The notes: a model not told the origin generated them from the sequence alone. A stretch of DNA of 64,000 nucleotides from Siphonodentalium dalli (GCA_032622095.1 CP136061.1:13967287-14031286); one strand, 5' to 3'. Positions 1 through 11,400 are shown, counted from the stretch's first letter. Numbers and translations are program-made.

Positions 1-315
1 AGAATGCCTCACTTCTGGGCGATGTGATATATCGACCAATTAGAATGCGTCACCTCTGGGCGATGTGATATATCGACCAATCACAATGCGTCACTTCTTG
101 GTGATGTGATATATCGACCAATCAGAATGCCTCACTTCTGGGCGATGTGATATATCGACCAATTAGAATGCGTCACCTCTGGGCGATGTGATATATCGAC
201 CAATCACAATGCGTCACTTCTGGGTGATGTGATATATCGACCAATCAGAATGCGTCACTTCTGGGTGATGTGATATATTGACCAACCAGAATGCGTCACT
301 TCTGGGTGATGTGAA
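1..315. repeat. 41-bp tandem repeat array, about 7.6 copies
   Basis: A 41-bp unit built around 'GATGTGATATATCGACCAAT' and 'AGAATGCGTCACTTCTGGG' repeats from the window edge to about 315. Units differ at only a few sites (CCTC/CGTC, GGGC/GGGT). The array is cut by the window start, so its true length is unknown. No coding role is seen. Confidence 0.95.
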
Positions 316-534
316 ATATACTCTTTTATATGAATGTATTATGTTGTAACTAAATCACGTCGGTCTTCAGTGTGTCCAGAATGATCACATATTGAGACGG
401 CAAATGTGTAAACAGATAGGCTTAAAGCCGAATCCACTTCTAAACTATAAACAAGAAACACAATATCAAGTATCATTGTGTATTATTACATGTATTGTGT
501 ATATCTGAGTGGGTTTATATATTATTAGACCCAC

Positions 535-912
535 CTGCTTTGGTGGTGCTATGTTCCTGTGTTGTATGTGGCTGCGGCGTGGCAGGTGGCGTCGTGGTAA
601 GTGGCTGCTTCGTGGCAGGTGGATGCTTCGTGGTATCTGGCTGCGTCGTGAGAGGTGGCGTCGTGGTAGATGGCTGCTTTGTGGTATCTGGCTGCGTCGT
701 GACAGGTGGCGTCGTGATATGTTGCTTCTTGGTGGTATCTGGCTGCGTCGCGACAGGTGGCGTCGTGGTATCTGGATGCGCCATGGCAGGGGGCGTCGTG
801 GTAGATGGCTGCCTCGTAGTAGGTGGTTGTGTTTTGATATCAACTACGATAGGCGTTGTCAGTTGTTCGCTCGTGGTAATAATCTCTGTTATAGTGGTAT
901 TTCCATCCGCTC
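535..912 (-). CDS. candidate mucin-like Thr/Pro-rich exon (phase 1-1)
   Basis: On the minus strand one frame is open across 378 bp (126 codons) and reads as degenerate repeats of TTTPPxTTQPDTTK type, about 13-14 residues each, dense in Thr and Pro. That composition is typical of O-glycosylated mucin or extracellular stalk domains. The block is bounded by a plausible acceptor (CACTTTTAG, exon from 912) and a plausible donor (GCAG|GTGGGT, exon ends at 535). Both boundaries fall in phase 1, so the exon could be skipped or duplicated without shifting frame, as is common for extracellular repeat exons. No flanking exon, signal peptide or membrane segment was identified. Other frames are also open because the DNA is repetitive, so this may be only a GC-rich minisatellite. 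I cannot name a gene. Confidence 0.4.
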
Positions 913-2141
913 CTAAAAGTGATACATTATTATATTTAATACATATAGCATGTCTGGTATATTGTATCTCGTGTGACTTTTCCGCTTTCTGATTGACTGC
1001 GACCTATACCGTGTTTCGTGCAGAAGCCTCGATTTCTGGACGATTCAATTTCCGTGTTCCACGTCTAAAACGTAATCACCACACCTTACCCGTGACGTAA
1101 ATTATTATTGGTATAACAAATCTCCAAAAATGAATAAATCTGGCTTGTTTACCATTAATGGGACAAGAAGATACAACCTGAGTAATTTATTTCTCCATTC
1201 TCCACCTTTGGTTAATTTGCCATGATATTGGTGGGACCTGCTGAATTGCGACAGAGCGATGCTGCCAATGAAAAGTAGCTATGTGATTTCAAGTTCTCAT
1301 TAATCGAATGAACGGATGAGAAGCCATTTTGTTTATAAAACAACCAACACATTTATATTGTAAAATATTTTAATAGTGGAATTTTTCATTGTTGTAAACC
1401 GGCCGTAATCGAAACGGCTATTCATATATGGCTTTTCATATATAGGATATTTTATTATTAACGATCACAATATCTGATTATTTTTTAGAATAAAACGGTT
1501 TGTTTAAACATATTAAATTTATACTTGACAAATTGGTACTTGTCGTGTTAGTCCGTGTGACAAACCAAATAGTTTCGATTTGGCTGCACCCCCTCAAACA
1601 AATGTTTCTATAATTATATCAAATTAAAGGTCATCACATGACGCGTCAGATTGTGCTGTTGTCCGTTTCAAGAAATGCAAAATCCATATTTTGTAGGGAA
1701 GACAACTCCTAAAATAAAATGAAAAGTTCATAAAGGACAACTGTCAGATCATAAACGAAATATTGCGATTGTAACATGAACAATATATCGTTAATATTAA
1801 TTACAAATGATCATAAACTCACACGAGACACAACACTGGACCATATTGGGAGTTAGTTAGAAAAAAATGCGATAAATAGTTTGAATTTGCGACAAATTAC
1901 TTGGATTTTGAACTTGTAGGTTATTGATCGGCAGCATGGATCAATGATTGTCCCACTGACCTAGCAAAACTATTTTAATGGTTGAATTTCAATAGCTATT
2001 CTCCGAAAATGTAACGTGAGCGTTAACTTAACTCCACCCCTAAAATAATTTTGTTGGCAGAAAAACGAATTATGTAGTTTACACTTAGAATGTTGCATGT
2101 CAAGTTGGCATCAGAAGCATAAACTGAAAGAATGTAGAGAG
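913..2141. other. AT-rich intergenic sequence, nothing identified
   Basis: I see no long ORF, tandem repeat or recognisable transposon between the mucin-like block and the first LINE copy. It probably includes spacer or intron. Confidence 0.5.
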
Positions 2142-3765
2142 TGATGAATATTATTATGGAATTATACATAACCGTATCTGAACGTGATTTAATATTAACA
2201 TTTGAAACAAGTTGTGAAAAATGAGAATTTTTATTATTTCTGTAAAGTTTGCAACATTATGATTACATTTATATAGGCTATGGTATAACCACACGAGAAC
2301 ACTGGTCTAGAATTTTTTTTTTATAATTTATTTTTCTTTTCATAGTCTGTCTCAATTACATATTAAAGTTATACATAATCAATATACATTAAAAATGATA
2401 AAATAAATTCTTATAACAATATATCTATATATCACAGGCACATTTGAATAATCTCCGTTTTTGAAACTTATCCCTTTTCTTGTTCTGTCTTAATAAATTA
2501 TCTATAGCATTTATTCTTGTCAATGTGTCATATCGACAGTTATTCTTATTATAATTCAATTTTTGTGATACTGCAGGGCCGGTCTAAAAATAGAAAAATT
2601 AATTTGATTTTTTTTTATCAATTCAATTAAAGTTTTGACCAGAATAATATCTGTTCAAGGGTCGTTAAATAAATTGAGGACACGGTTCCACATATTATCA
2701 AAGGCTTTATTTGTTGAATCAGTCCATTTTACTGCCTGCTTTTCTAGATTGTATTCTTGTTTTACAAATTGTATTACCCTTTTTTGACATAGATTTTTCT
2801 TATTGCACCTTGTCACATAAATATATCATTTTTTTAATAGTAGTATATTATTAATTGCAAGCGTGCTCATGACAAAGACTGAGTCAATTCCGAAAAGTAA
2901 TTCTTCAATCTTTGTTGGAATTTTCATGTTACATTTGGTATACATTGTTTTTGAAATTTCTTCCCAAAGAATTTTGCTCTGATGACAGGTAACCAACAAA
3001 TGTTCTATAGTTTCATTTTCTTTTCCACAGAATGTGCACAATTTTGATGTTATAATCTTACATTTTTCAAGGAAGACATTTGTGACTAAGGTGTTGTGAT
3101 TTATTTGGAATTGAAAGGCTTGCAGTTTCGTGTTTTTCGTTGTTTTAAATGTTTGCTTATATATTGAATCCCACCGAATTTCGTTTGTTTCTAGTTTTAG
3201 TTTATGCTCCCATCCTATATGAGCGCGTGGCTTATTTGGAATGACAAGAGTTACAATTTTCCAGTACAGATGGTTGTTCAAATTCTTTTCATGAATTATA
3301 TTTTGTACTAAATCAATTCTAGAGCTTTTAGTCAATTTTTTTGTGAGGCCTTTATTTCTTTTTTCCTATTTAAAGGAATAGAACGATTTTTTGTGAGGCC
3401 TTTATTTCTTTTTTCTAATTTAAAGGAATAGAGGCTATTACTCCTTGTAAAGTTAAGTAGTTAACTTTAAGGTCGTATTTTGAGAGAATTTCTCCAGTGT
3501 CCATAAAAGAACCATCTTCCCGTAAAATATCATTAATATATAGTATTTGTTTTTCTATCCAGCTTTTAAAAAATTAAGGTTTTTTTCTCTCTCTGTATGT
3601 GTACGTTATGGAAGAGTGGCTGATTTTTATATTCAACTTCTGTATTGGGGTCTGTGGTTAATGTGGCATAAGCTATTAAGACATCTCTCCAGAATGGATT
3701 GAATCGCTTAGCAAGTCTCACCAGGCTGGCTTTGTTCAAATTTAAAAGAGCTGAGCCTCCATATA
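2142..3765 (-). mobile_element. 5'-truncated L1/Tx1-like LINE, copy A
   Basis: This 1.62-kb block is nearly identical to 5958-7582. It holds the last part of ORF2 and the 3' UTR of a non-LTR retrotransposon on the minus strand. Similarity to the other copy stops abruptly at about 3765 (element 5' side) and at about 2142 (3' end). The sequences outside both limits differ between the copies, which fits two independent target-primed insertions with 5' truncation. A ~55-bp segment around 3330-3430 (TTTTTGTGAGGCCTTTATTTC) is itself duplicated in both copies. Confidence 0.85.
2826..3765 (-). pseudogene. LINE ORF2 C-terminal fragment with CCHC zinc knuckle (copy A)
   Basis: The main open stretch (2826-3335, 169 codons) is the region downstream of the reverse transcriptase in L1/Tx1-type ORF2 proteins. 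It contains a zf-RVT-type knuckle, C-x2-C-x8-H-x4-C (CTFCGKENETIEHLLVTC). A second piece at 3566-3765 (GGSALLNLNKASLVRLAKRFNPFWRDVLIAY) lies upstream in the same element but in a different frame. The reverse transcriptase and endonuclease are missing through truncation, so this copy cannot be functional. It differs from copy B by a few substitutions only. Confidence 0.8.
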
Positions 3766-3919
3766 ATTTCCCCACATAATAAAGGTGGTGCATAAATGTA
3801 TGGATGTCAATAGAAAGGGGAGGTTGTCTGCTAGGTATAGTAAAGCAGATTGGAGGCTAAATATGATGACGACCATTTCTCGCAGACAATTTGCTCCTCG
3901 TTCTGTTGACATGAATTTT

Positions 3920-4000
3920 GAGGTGGAAGCTAGAACCTGGAGCGGTTTATTGGAATTTTCAAAATTCCAATAAACCGCTCCAGGATCCAGCTTCCACCTT
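3920..4000. repeat. near-perfect inverted repeat (hairpin), ~39-bp arms
   Basis: The left arm starts AGGTGGAAGCTAGAACCTGG and the right arm ends CCAGGATCCAGCTTCCACCTT. They meet at GGAATTTTCAAAATTCC with almost no loop. Only two or three mismatches fall in ~39 bp. It could be a fold-back MITE relic or a replication-generated palindrome. It lies just beyond the truncated 5' end of LINE copy A. Confidence 0.9.
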
Positions 4001-4083
4001 AATATTAAGGTTGACAGCAGTGATGTTTTAAAAGGATTCCGATGTATGACCCTGCTTGAATTGTGGCTCCGGGTACTAATGGG

Positions 4084-4643
4084 TTAGGAGGTTCGGCTTA
4101 CTCGATATTTGGTGGATGGGCTTTGAGTGATTTGAAGTTGTGGGGTGGTGTGAAGCTGCTTGCTGGATTTACTGTGCGATGAGTGTTCGTGTGTTATTGG
4201 GGAAGCTGTGTGTGGGGTGAAGTTGATGGCTGGGTTTACTAGGTGATGATGCCTGGGCGGGGATTGGGTAAATTGTAGGGGGGGGCTGATGTTGACGGCT
4301 GTGTACTGTGTGATGATTGCGCTCGGGTAGGGCTTGGGCAAGTTGTGGGGTGGAGCCGAAGCTGACCGCTAGGTTATTGTATGATGAATGCTCGGTGGCC
4401 GAGGATTCGGTTTGGGGATTGCGATAGTGCGTTTAGTATTTGCTTTACCTTTTGTACTGGATTCTAAGGATGAAATCCTATCGCTGAGTTGAGTTATCTC
4501 TGATTCTTTTTTATTTGTTTCATGTTTTGCTTCTTTTAGTTCTTCCGTTGGCGAGCTGAGTTGCGCGGACAAATTAGCATGTTGCCCAATTATTTGATCC
4601 TGTTGTTTTTTCGTTGTTTGGGTTGTTTCGGTCATAGCTGTAA
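4084..4643 (-). pseudogene. coiled-coil plus Pro/His-rich ORF broken by one in-frame stop
   Basis: The minus-strand frame from 4686 to 4084 is interrupted only by a TAG at 4369-4371. The upstream part starts at ATG 4635 (MTETTQTTKKQQDQIIGQ) and reads as a charged coiled coil (EELKEAKHETNKKESEITQL). The downstream part is Pro/His/Ser-rich and is encoded by about four degenerate repeats of 65-75 bp. Just 5' of the ATG is a textbook acceptor (CCTTCTTTTTTTGCAG, exon from 4643). It may be an exon of a decayed host gene or the start of a retroelement ORF1. No domain identifies it. Confidence 0.4.
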
Positions 4644-4687
4644 CTGCAAAAAAAGAAGGTTTATTTACTTGCCACACAAGTACCAAC

Positions 4688-5957
4688 TGTGATGTTACAC
4701 TTTGCGAAGTGGTTTGGGGAGGGATAACATCGGGATGGTCGAATAGCCCGAAAGGTATACTCCTTCGCCCCTTTTAACTTTAATTTTTGAATCACAAACA
4801 CACTTTGACATTTTACAATAATTTGTATATAAATTTCTATTTCTCACACCCCCTTATTTTTCGTTGGTGGAATCCCTAAAGAAGAGGATGGTGTGGTTAT
4901 TGCATATCACGACAGATGTTCCTCGACCATAGCCGTTATTTCTGCATGAGTGATCGTCAAGTTGGAATAATATTTTTACCCAAATTTGACCTCTTTGTTT
5001 TAAAAGAAGACAGCACCCCAAAAGCCACCTCTTTTGTTATAACCTGGGGTCAGCGACCTTGTTTTGTTCTCATAAGGTGTACATGCAAATGGGCAACACA
5101 AAACGTCATTATTGCACGTGCATGGATTAGATGCAGTGACACTCATTGCCGATTGTTTATCGTGATTAATTCGTCGCGAGTTGGGAAGCATTTTTTACAA
5201 TTCGGCGTACTTCAAACGCTGTATTACGTGAAATGGTACAATGGCCGTGTGATCAAATAAACGGGAAGCAACGTGAAGTTTTCATCGAAAACAACAATCA
5301 TAAACTTCAGCGATCGCAAGTCATGTAGATAATGGCGTGACGTCATCGCACGCGCTAATATTACACGTGTGTCTTACCCATACTTATGAAGCTGGTTTTG
5401 TGGGTTAATTATGTGATAAATAACTTCGGAGAAGAAAATAAAATGTTGTTAGTTAATCAGTGCAAAACAATTTTACCCGGTGTTATGCTAAAAAAACAAA
5501 CATAATTGGTAACATAATTGGACAAGAATATTGTAATAGCCCAGAAGGCTGATTCAAGAAGATTTTAACACATCACATATCCCAGTATTGACTTCCAATC
5601 TGTTGTCTCAAATGTTTACGCTTCAAGCCAAAATACCACGGTAAACTATACCGCATGTCATATTTTACATTGGTAAAACAATTAACATCGTAAGTTTCAC
5701 AGTAAATCTTACCATGCGGCCAAAATACCACGGTAAACTTAACTTTACATACTGAAAGCATGCTACATTTTACCATGGTAAAATACCATGGTAAGTTGCC
5801 CTGTAAATTTTACAATGGCCTTTAGCATGGTAACAGCATGATAATGTTTATATGGGTCTATACTGGCACGCTCGTTTGAAATGTATATATGTTTTAATTT
5901 TTCATAATATTAAATTTATATTTCACTCATTTTGAAATTTTTATTTCACTCGTTTTA
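4688..5957. other. spacer with a small TACCATGG palindrome cluster
   Basis: No supported gene. At 5770-5794 two adjacent TTACCATGGTAA palindromes sit in a stretch where CCACGGTAAA / TTTACC motifs recur (5630-5800). A CRE-like TGACGTCATC occurs near 5339. The short ORFs here have no recognisable content. Confidence 0.4.
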
Positions 5958-8745
5958 TGATGAATATAATTATGGAATTATACATAACCGTATCTGAACG
6001 TGATTTAATATTAACATTTGAAACAAGTCGTGAAAAATGAGAATTTTTGTTATTTCTGTAAAGTTTGCAACATTATGATTACATTTATATAGGCTATGGT
6101 ATAACCACACGAGAACACTGGTCTAGAATTTTTTGTTTTATAATTTATTTTTCTTTTCATAGTCTGTCTCAATTACATATTAAAGTTATACATAATCAAT
6201 ATACATTAAAAATGAAAAAATAAATTCTTATAACAATATATCTATATATCACAGGCACGTTTGAATAATCTCCGTTTTTGAAACTTATCCCTTTTCTTGT
6301 TCTGTCTTATTAAATTATGTATAGCATTTATTCTTGTCAATGTGTCATATCGACAGTTATTCTTATTATAATTCAATTTTTGTGATACTGCAGGGCCGGT
6401 CTAAAAATAGAAAAATTAATTTGATTTTTTTTTATCAATTCAATTAAAGTTTTGACCAGAATAATATCTGTTCAAGGGTCGTTAAATAAATTGAGGACAC
6501 GGTTCCACATATTATCAAAGGCTTTATTTGTTGAATCAGTCCATTTTACTGCCTGCTTTTCTAGATTGTATTCTTGTTTTACAAATTGTATTACCCTTTT
6601 TTGACATAGATTTTTCTTATTGCACCTTGTCACATAAATATATCATTTTTTTAATAGTAGTATATTATTAATTGCAAGCGTGCTCATGACAAAGACTGAG
6701 TCAATTCCGAAAAGTAATTCTTCAATCTTTGTTGGAATTTTCATGTTACATTTGGTATACATTGTTTTTGAAATTTCTTCCCAAAGAATTTTGCTCTGAT
6801 GACAGGTAACCAACAAATGTTCTATAGTTTCATTTTCTTTTCCACAGAATGTGCACAATTTTGATGTTATAATCTTACATTTTTCAAGGAAGACATTTGT
6901 GACTAAGGTGTTGTGATTTATTTGGAATTGAAAGGCTTGCAGTTTCGTGTTTTTCGTTGTTTTAAATGTTTGCTTATATATTGAATCCCACCGAATTGCG
7001 TTTGTTTCTAGTTTTAGTTTATGCTCCCATCCTATATGAGCGCATGGCTTATTTGGAATGTCAAGAGTTACAATTTTCCAGTACAGATGGTTGTTCAAAT
7101 TCTTTTCATGAATTATATTTTGTACTAAATCAATTCTAGAGCTTTTAGTCAATTTTTGTGTGAGGCCTTTATTTCTTTTTTCCTATTTAAAGGAATAGAA
7201 CGATTTTTTGTGAGGCCTTTATTTCTTTTTTCTAATTTAAAGGAATAGAGGCTATTACTCCTTGTAAAGTTAAGTAGTTAACTTTAAGGTCGTATTTTGA
7301 GAGAATTTCTCCAGTGTCCATAAAAGAACCATCTTCCCGTAAAATATCATTAATATATAGTATTTGTTTTTCTATCCAGCTTTTAAAAAATTAAGTTTTT
7401 TTTCTCTCTCTGTATGTGTACGTTATGGAACAGTGGCTGATTTTTATATTCAACTTCTGTATTGGGGTCTGTGGTTAATGTGGCATAAGCTATTAAGACA
7501 TCTCTCCAGAATGGATTGAATCGCTTAGCAAGTCTCACCAGGCTGGCTTTGTTCAAATTTAAAAGAGCTGAGCCTCCATATATGTGCATTTTATCTATTA
7601 AAATAGTTTTCCAATCTGAATAGTTATAGGGATCTAGGAGTTTTCTAAGCCATGTTATTTTTAAAGATTTTGAAAAGGTTAATATCTGGAATTCTTAGTC
7701 CACAATTTTCAATATTTTGAACTAGTGTGTCTCTCTTAGTTTTATCTCTTTTTCCATTCCAAAAAAAAACTGAAACAGCAAGCCTTGCATTTCCTTCAAT
7801 ATGTGTGCAGGTGGTTCTGGTAAAACGGTCAAGATTTGTTTAATAATTGGTAAAATTAGCATTTTTATCACCTTCAAAATGTTTTCCATTTTATTTTTAT
7901 TTTCTTCTTAGAATCTTCTAAGTCGAACAAAATCCCCAGTGTTTTAAACTTTCCCTGGTAGTTCCACTTTATTTTAGTGTTATTATTTAGGGGTTGTGTG
8001 CATCCTCTTTTGGATCCAAACCATATAGCTTCAGTTTTTTCAAAGTTTGCCTTCAAGCCTGATAATTTTTCAAAAGCGTTAATGAGATCAATAGCTCCTT
8101 TGAGAGATGTTTCACTATCATCTAGCCATATTACTGAATCGTCAGCATACTGACTTATTTTAACTTCTTTATCGTTTATTGTAATCCCTTTTATATTAAT
8201 ATCATATTTTAAAGCTGCCGAAAATAATTCAATACAAAGAATGAATAGATAGGGAGACAAAGGAACTCTCTGTCTAACTCCCTTTTGGAGATTATATTGC
8301 TGTGACAAATGACCGTTATTGATAACAAGACTGTTCGTTTCGTTTCGTTTCGTATAATGTTGTCACCCATTTACATATGCTTTTCCCAAAACCAAAACAT
8401 TCCAAAGTTTTCTGAATGAATTTCCATTTTATTGAATCAAAAGCTTTTTCATAATCTAATAGTAAAATTAAACCAGGGATATTTTGTTCTTGGCATTCTA
8501 TTATCAAGTCATAGGTTAAGCGTGTACATTCCCCTATATGTATGCCGTTCAGGAACCCTTTTTGTGTATCATTTATCATTGTTTTAATTTGTGTTTTTAT
8601 TCTATTATCTATTACTGCTGAAGCCAGTTTATAGTCTACATTCAAAAGAGTGATAGGCCTAAGATTTTTAATGTATGATTTGTCTTTTCCTGGCTTAGGT
8701 AAACAGGTTATCACTCCTTGGCATAGAATTAGTAGATCCATAAAA
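5958..8745 (-). mobile_element. 5'-truncated L1/Tx1-like LINE, copy B
   Basis: A longer copy of the element at 2142-3765. Read from 8745 down to 5958, it carries part of the reverse transcriptase, a connection region, the CCHC knuckle domain and a ~680-bp AT-rich 3' UTR. No endonuclease or ORF1 is seen upstream of 8745, so the element is truncated inside ORF2. Frameshifts separate the conserved blocks. Confidence 0.85.
6643..8741 (-). pseudogene. LINE ORF2 reverse transcriptase and C-terminal domain, frameshifted
   Basis: The blocks run in the expected order on the minus strand. At 8741-8316 are RT motifs ending in LLDYEKAFDSIKW (first catalytic Asp); LRPITLLNVDYKLAS is the L1/Tx1-type fingers motif. 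At 8308-7874 come a degraded 'GVRQRVPLSPYLFILCIE' (usually RQGCPLSP) and the catalytic box QYADDSVIW. At 7589-7383 is a linker. At 7152-6643 is the zinc-knuckle domain CTFCGKENETIEHLLVTC. The protein family polymerises cDNA at a nicked target. Frame changes at about 8310, 7870-7590 and 7380-7150 break it, and the N-terminal endonuclease is absent. I place it in the L1/Tx1 group by motif style only. Confidence 0.8.
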
Positions 8746-9303
8746 ACTCATATCATCACCTTTTTGTCAACTATTATTTTTTTCAATTGTTATTTGAATG
8801 TTTGTGGAAAGATTATATATATACATGTATGATTAACGCCATTTATGACCTATTAACTTTCTATCTTCACCAGCTGTCAGATTTCGCCTTTAACCGAATG
8901 ACCAAATAATGTGTACAAGAAGTGCAGTCGGTTAAGGTCCGATCAGTACCGCGAGTGTCTTTGCAGTGACGTACAGACCAGAAAGGGGCGGGAAAACGTT
9001 TACATGTAAATATAGTGAAATTAACTCGTCTAAATTTATGTCCACGTTTATTCCCAACGAAAAGCTGGCATTCATCGCAATTAAACGCTGCTCTTCAACC
9101 TTTCGCTGTGTCATCTTAAAATATAAACGCCAATATCCGACACCTAATGCCCAGGTTTGTTGAAATGGACGGAAACCGAAACTGTTATACTTGATGCCCT
9201 GTCGATCTCCGTCCGCACCGACGCCTTCCAGTAGTTTTAGTTTGGTTGAATTTTCAAATTGGGTGGGTGTCTCGTCACGGAGATGAGCGTCCTCCGATAA
9301 TAT

Positions 9304-9657
9304 AGCTTAGAGCACAATCCCATTGTTGCAATCGTTCCCTGCTTTTTGATAAAGCACACCAATTCGGGACCAAGGCTGGCGAAGGAAGATTTCAGTGATT
9401 ATACCATTGTTAGGCACACGCAACTCATAACAGACCAATCGCACGGGCGCTTCAAAGTGGGACCAGTCCTTGTTGTTTCGGACAAATCTATTCACATACA
9501 TCGGTGACCAGTTCATGTTAATCACGTTGTTGCGCGTGGCTAACCGGCTATTGTGTCCAATCGCGGCCAGCGCACCGATTGCGCGTCGTGGTCAAAACAC
9601 GTTCAACGGCACATTTCCAGTTGATTGCATTATGTGGGATCAATTGTGCTCTAATTC
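9304..9657 (-). other. short GC-richer block bounded by 12-bp inverted repeats, with a 95-codon open frame
   Basis: TTAGAGCACAAT near 9305 is matched by ATTGTGCTCTAA ending near 9657. Between them the minus strand is open from 9591 to a TAA at 9307. It reads RRAIGALAAIGHNSRLATRN, then NVINMNWSPMYVNRFVRNNK, and ends GNDCNNGIVL. The terminal TAA lies inside the left inverted repeat. GC content is visibly higher than in the flanks. I do not recognise the protein, and an overlapping plus-strand frame is also open (9470-9676). It may be an exon fragment, a captured gene piece or a mobile element. Confidence 0.3.
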
Positions 9658-9659
9658 GG

Positions 9660-10289
9660 TCAGAGCACGCGAATAGTTCTTTACCAGAATAAATCTCGTC
9701 TTCGACTCGATTGATTCCGGTAAAAAACTATTTTTGTGCTCTAACACTTACTTGTAATCCCGAAGAAATCACCTTAAGTTGTTCTAGGTGAGGCTGATAA
9801 GTGACAACGAGAGGCACACGGTCAGATGTCTCCTTAGGAATATATTTAAGTAATTCCGCCCTGTCCTTTCCCTTGGCACGCTGCATTTAATTTCCAACTA
9901 TACATGTAGTTTCTTTTTATATCCCAAGTTGGTAAACGCTGTTCATAGAAACTGTAGTTGGTGATCACGTGTTACATTTCCAGAATTAATCCGGATGTAG
10001 CGTAGACTCTGTCGGCAGACAACACGGCGTTTCGTGTGCATGGGTTGAAAAAAAGTGTGCATGGGTGAAAACAAGTGTACCTATCCTCGGGTTTGCTGTA
10101 TACCTATGTAGACAGTTTACCGTCCGATAATCTGACTGTGAAATTAAGAACCTTTATAGATGTGTTTGAATGTTCCACTTTAAACTTGATGTCTGGGTGG
10201 CATGTGTTGAAACTATCCGTAAATCGTTACAACGCGTCGAGTCCATTCTCCCACAGAATAACGCGGCGTCTATATATCTAAGGAATACT
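9660..10289. other. unassigned spacer
   Basis: No supported gene or repeat apart from an imperfect inverted repeat near 9678-9730 (TTTACCAGAATAAATC / GATTCCGGTAAA) and another GTGCTCTAA at about 9736. Confidence 0.4.
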
Positions 10290-11400
10290 CTCGGTTCGGT
10301 TTGTGAGGATGAAATGTTCTTTCCATGTAAATCATGAAAATGTAAGAATATTGCGGAGCCATCGGAGACCCCATTGCAACGACCATATTCTGATATTTAA
10401 CTCTCAATTGAAACCGAAATAATTGTGAGTAAGAATGTACGCACATAGCTTTATGTGTGTATCCCTAGAGTTGTCCAAATTGTCTGGATCAGAGACGACG
10501 TTATAAATGGCTTGTAGTCCATCCATGTATGGTATATTAGTGCATAGTCCAATCACATCCATTGATACTAGTATAGTATTATCATTAAGATAATTAACTG
10601 TCGATAGTTTGTTAAACAAATCAGTGGTGTCCTTTATCGGGTCTCGAAATTCCCAAATATATCTACAATAGCCACATGTAGCTATTGTATCTACATATGG
10701 CTATTGACGATGGATGCATCTGGTTGAAGAGAGATAACCCAATCCAACAAGCAATCATTTACTCATATAACACCTGGTTTGATTAATCTTAGTAAGTTAA
10801 TATAGTTTGCCATTTGCATGCATAGTTAAAAAATATTCCAACATTGTTGCTTTTTCCTGACAAGTGTACCTACATACAAGAAGAATAAATCCTATATGGA
10901 TGGATCAGATCATCAGAGACCCATATCACATATCATAACATATTTCTAAACAGATGCACGTGGTTAGCTATGCTTCTCGGACATTCCGCAAGCTGGTTCA
11001 ACCAAAATGAAATCGGCAGTGGATTCATAAGTTGTAATAACATAATACCACTCACCCTTGGTTGCAACAGCTCGCGGTAATAATGCTTATATTCGATGCC
11101 AATTGGTAAAATATTGCTTTACGATAGTCAAATGTAGCTAAAATAGCTACATATAGCTATTGTAGCTATACTTGGGAATTGCCAGACCTGTTTATATAGC
11201 TATTTAATATATGCATCACATGTTGCAGAATCCCATCCACATATTTACAAATGTCTTCAGAAAAAGTCCCAATTCCTTATACAATTAGGTCGCCCGGCAC
11301 ACCTTCTGTGTCCAGTTTAGGAAGGAGATAGGCCTAGGATTCTGAACATTGAGTGGATTAATGTAATTAACATCCTCTTCTGGAAGAGAATTGATGAGAG
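10290..11400 (-). pseudogene. Penelope-like element reverse transcriptase relic, split by an insertion
   Basis: Read on the minus strand, conserved Penelope-like motifs appear in order. Near 11330-11280 is AYLLPKLDTEGVPGDLIV, matching the family's YLLPKIHK..GRPIVS block. Next come GIGTFSEDICKYVDGILQ (11280-11220) and NSYI. After a 525-bp interruption come DPIKDTTDLFNKLS (about 10640), then ILVSMDVIGLCTNIPYMDG (family consensus D-x-x-x-LYTNIP; holds a catalytic Asp), and VVAMGSPMAPQYSYIFM (family GTAMGSPVAP) at about 10375-10320. Stops and frameshifts are present and the YxDD box was not found, so it is dead. The motif order supports Penelope-like rather than LINE ancestry. Confidence 0.75.
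10652..11176. mobile_element. 525-bp non-autonomous element with ~55-bp TIRs inside the Penelope relic
   Basis: The left end CCCAAATATATCTACAATAG and the right end (reverse complement CCCAAGTATAGCTACAATAG) form imperfect terminal inverted repeats of ~55 bp, rich in TAGCTA/CTACA motifs. AATT flanks it on both sides (10648-10651 and 11177-11180), a plausible 4-bp target duplication. Removing it nearly rejoins the Penelope reading (SYI...DPIKDTTDLF). No transposase is inside. Confidence 0.8.

Noticed and set aside
4916-5260. 114-aa plus-strand ORF
   Set aside because: No family resemblance or splice/promoter context; a minus-strand frame overlaps it.
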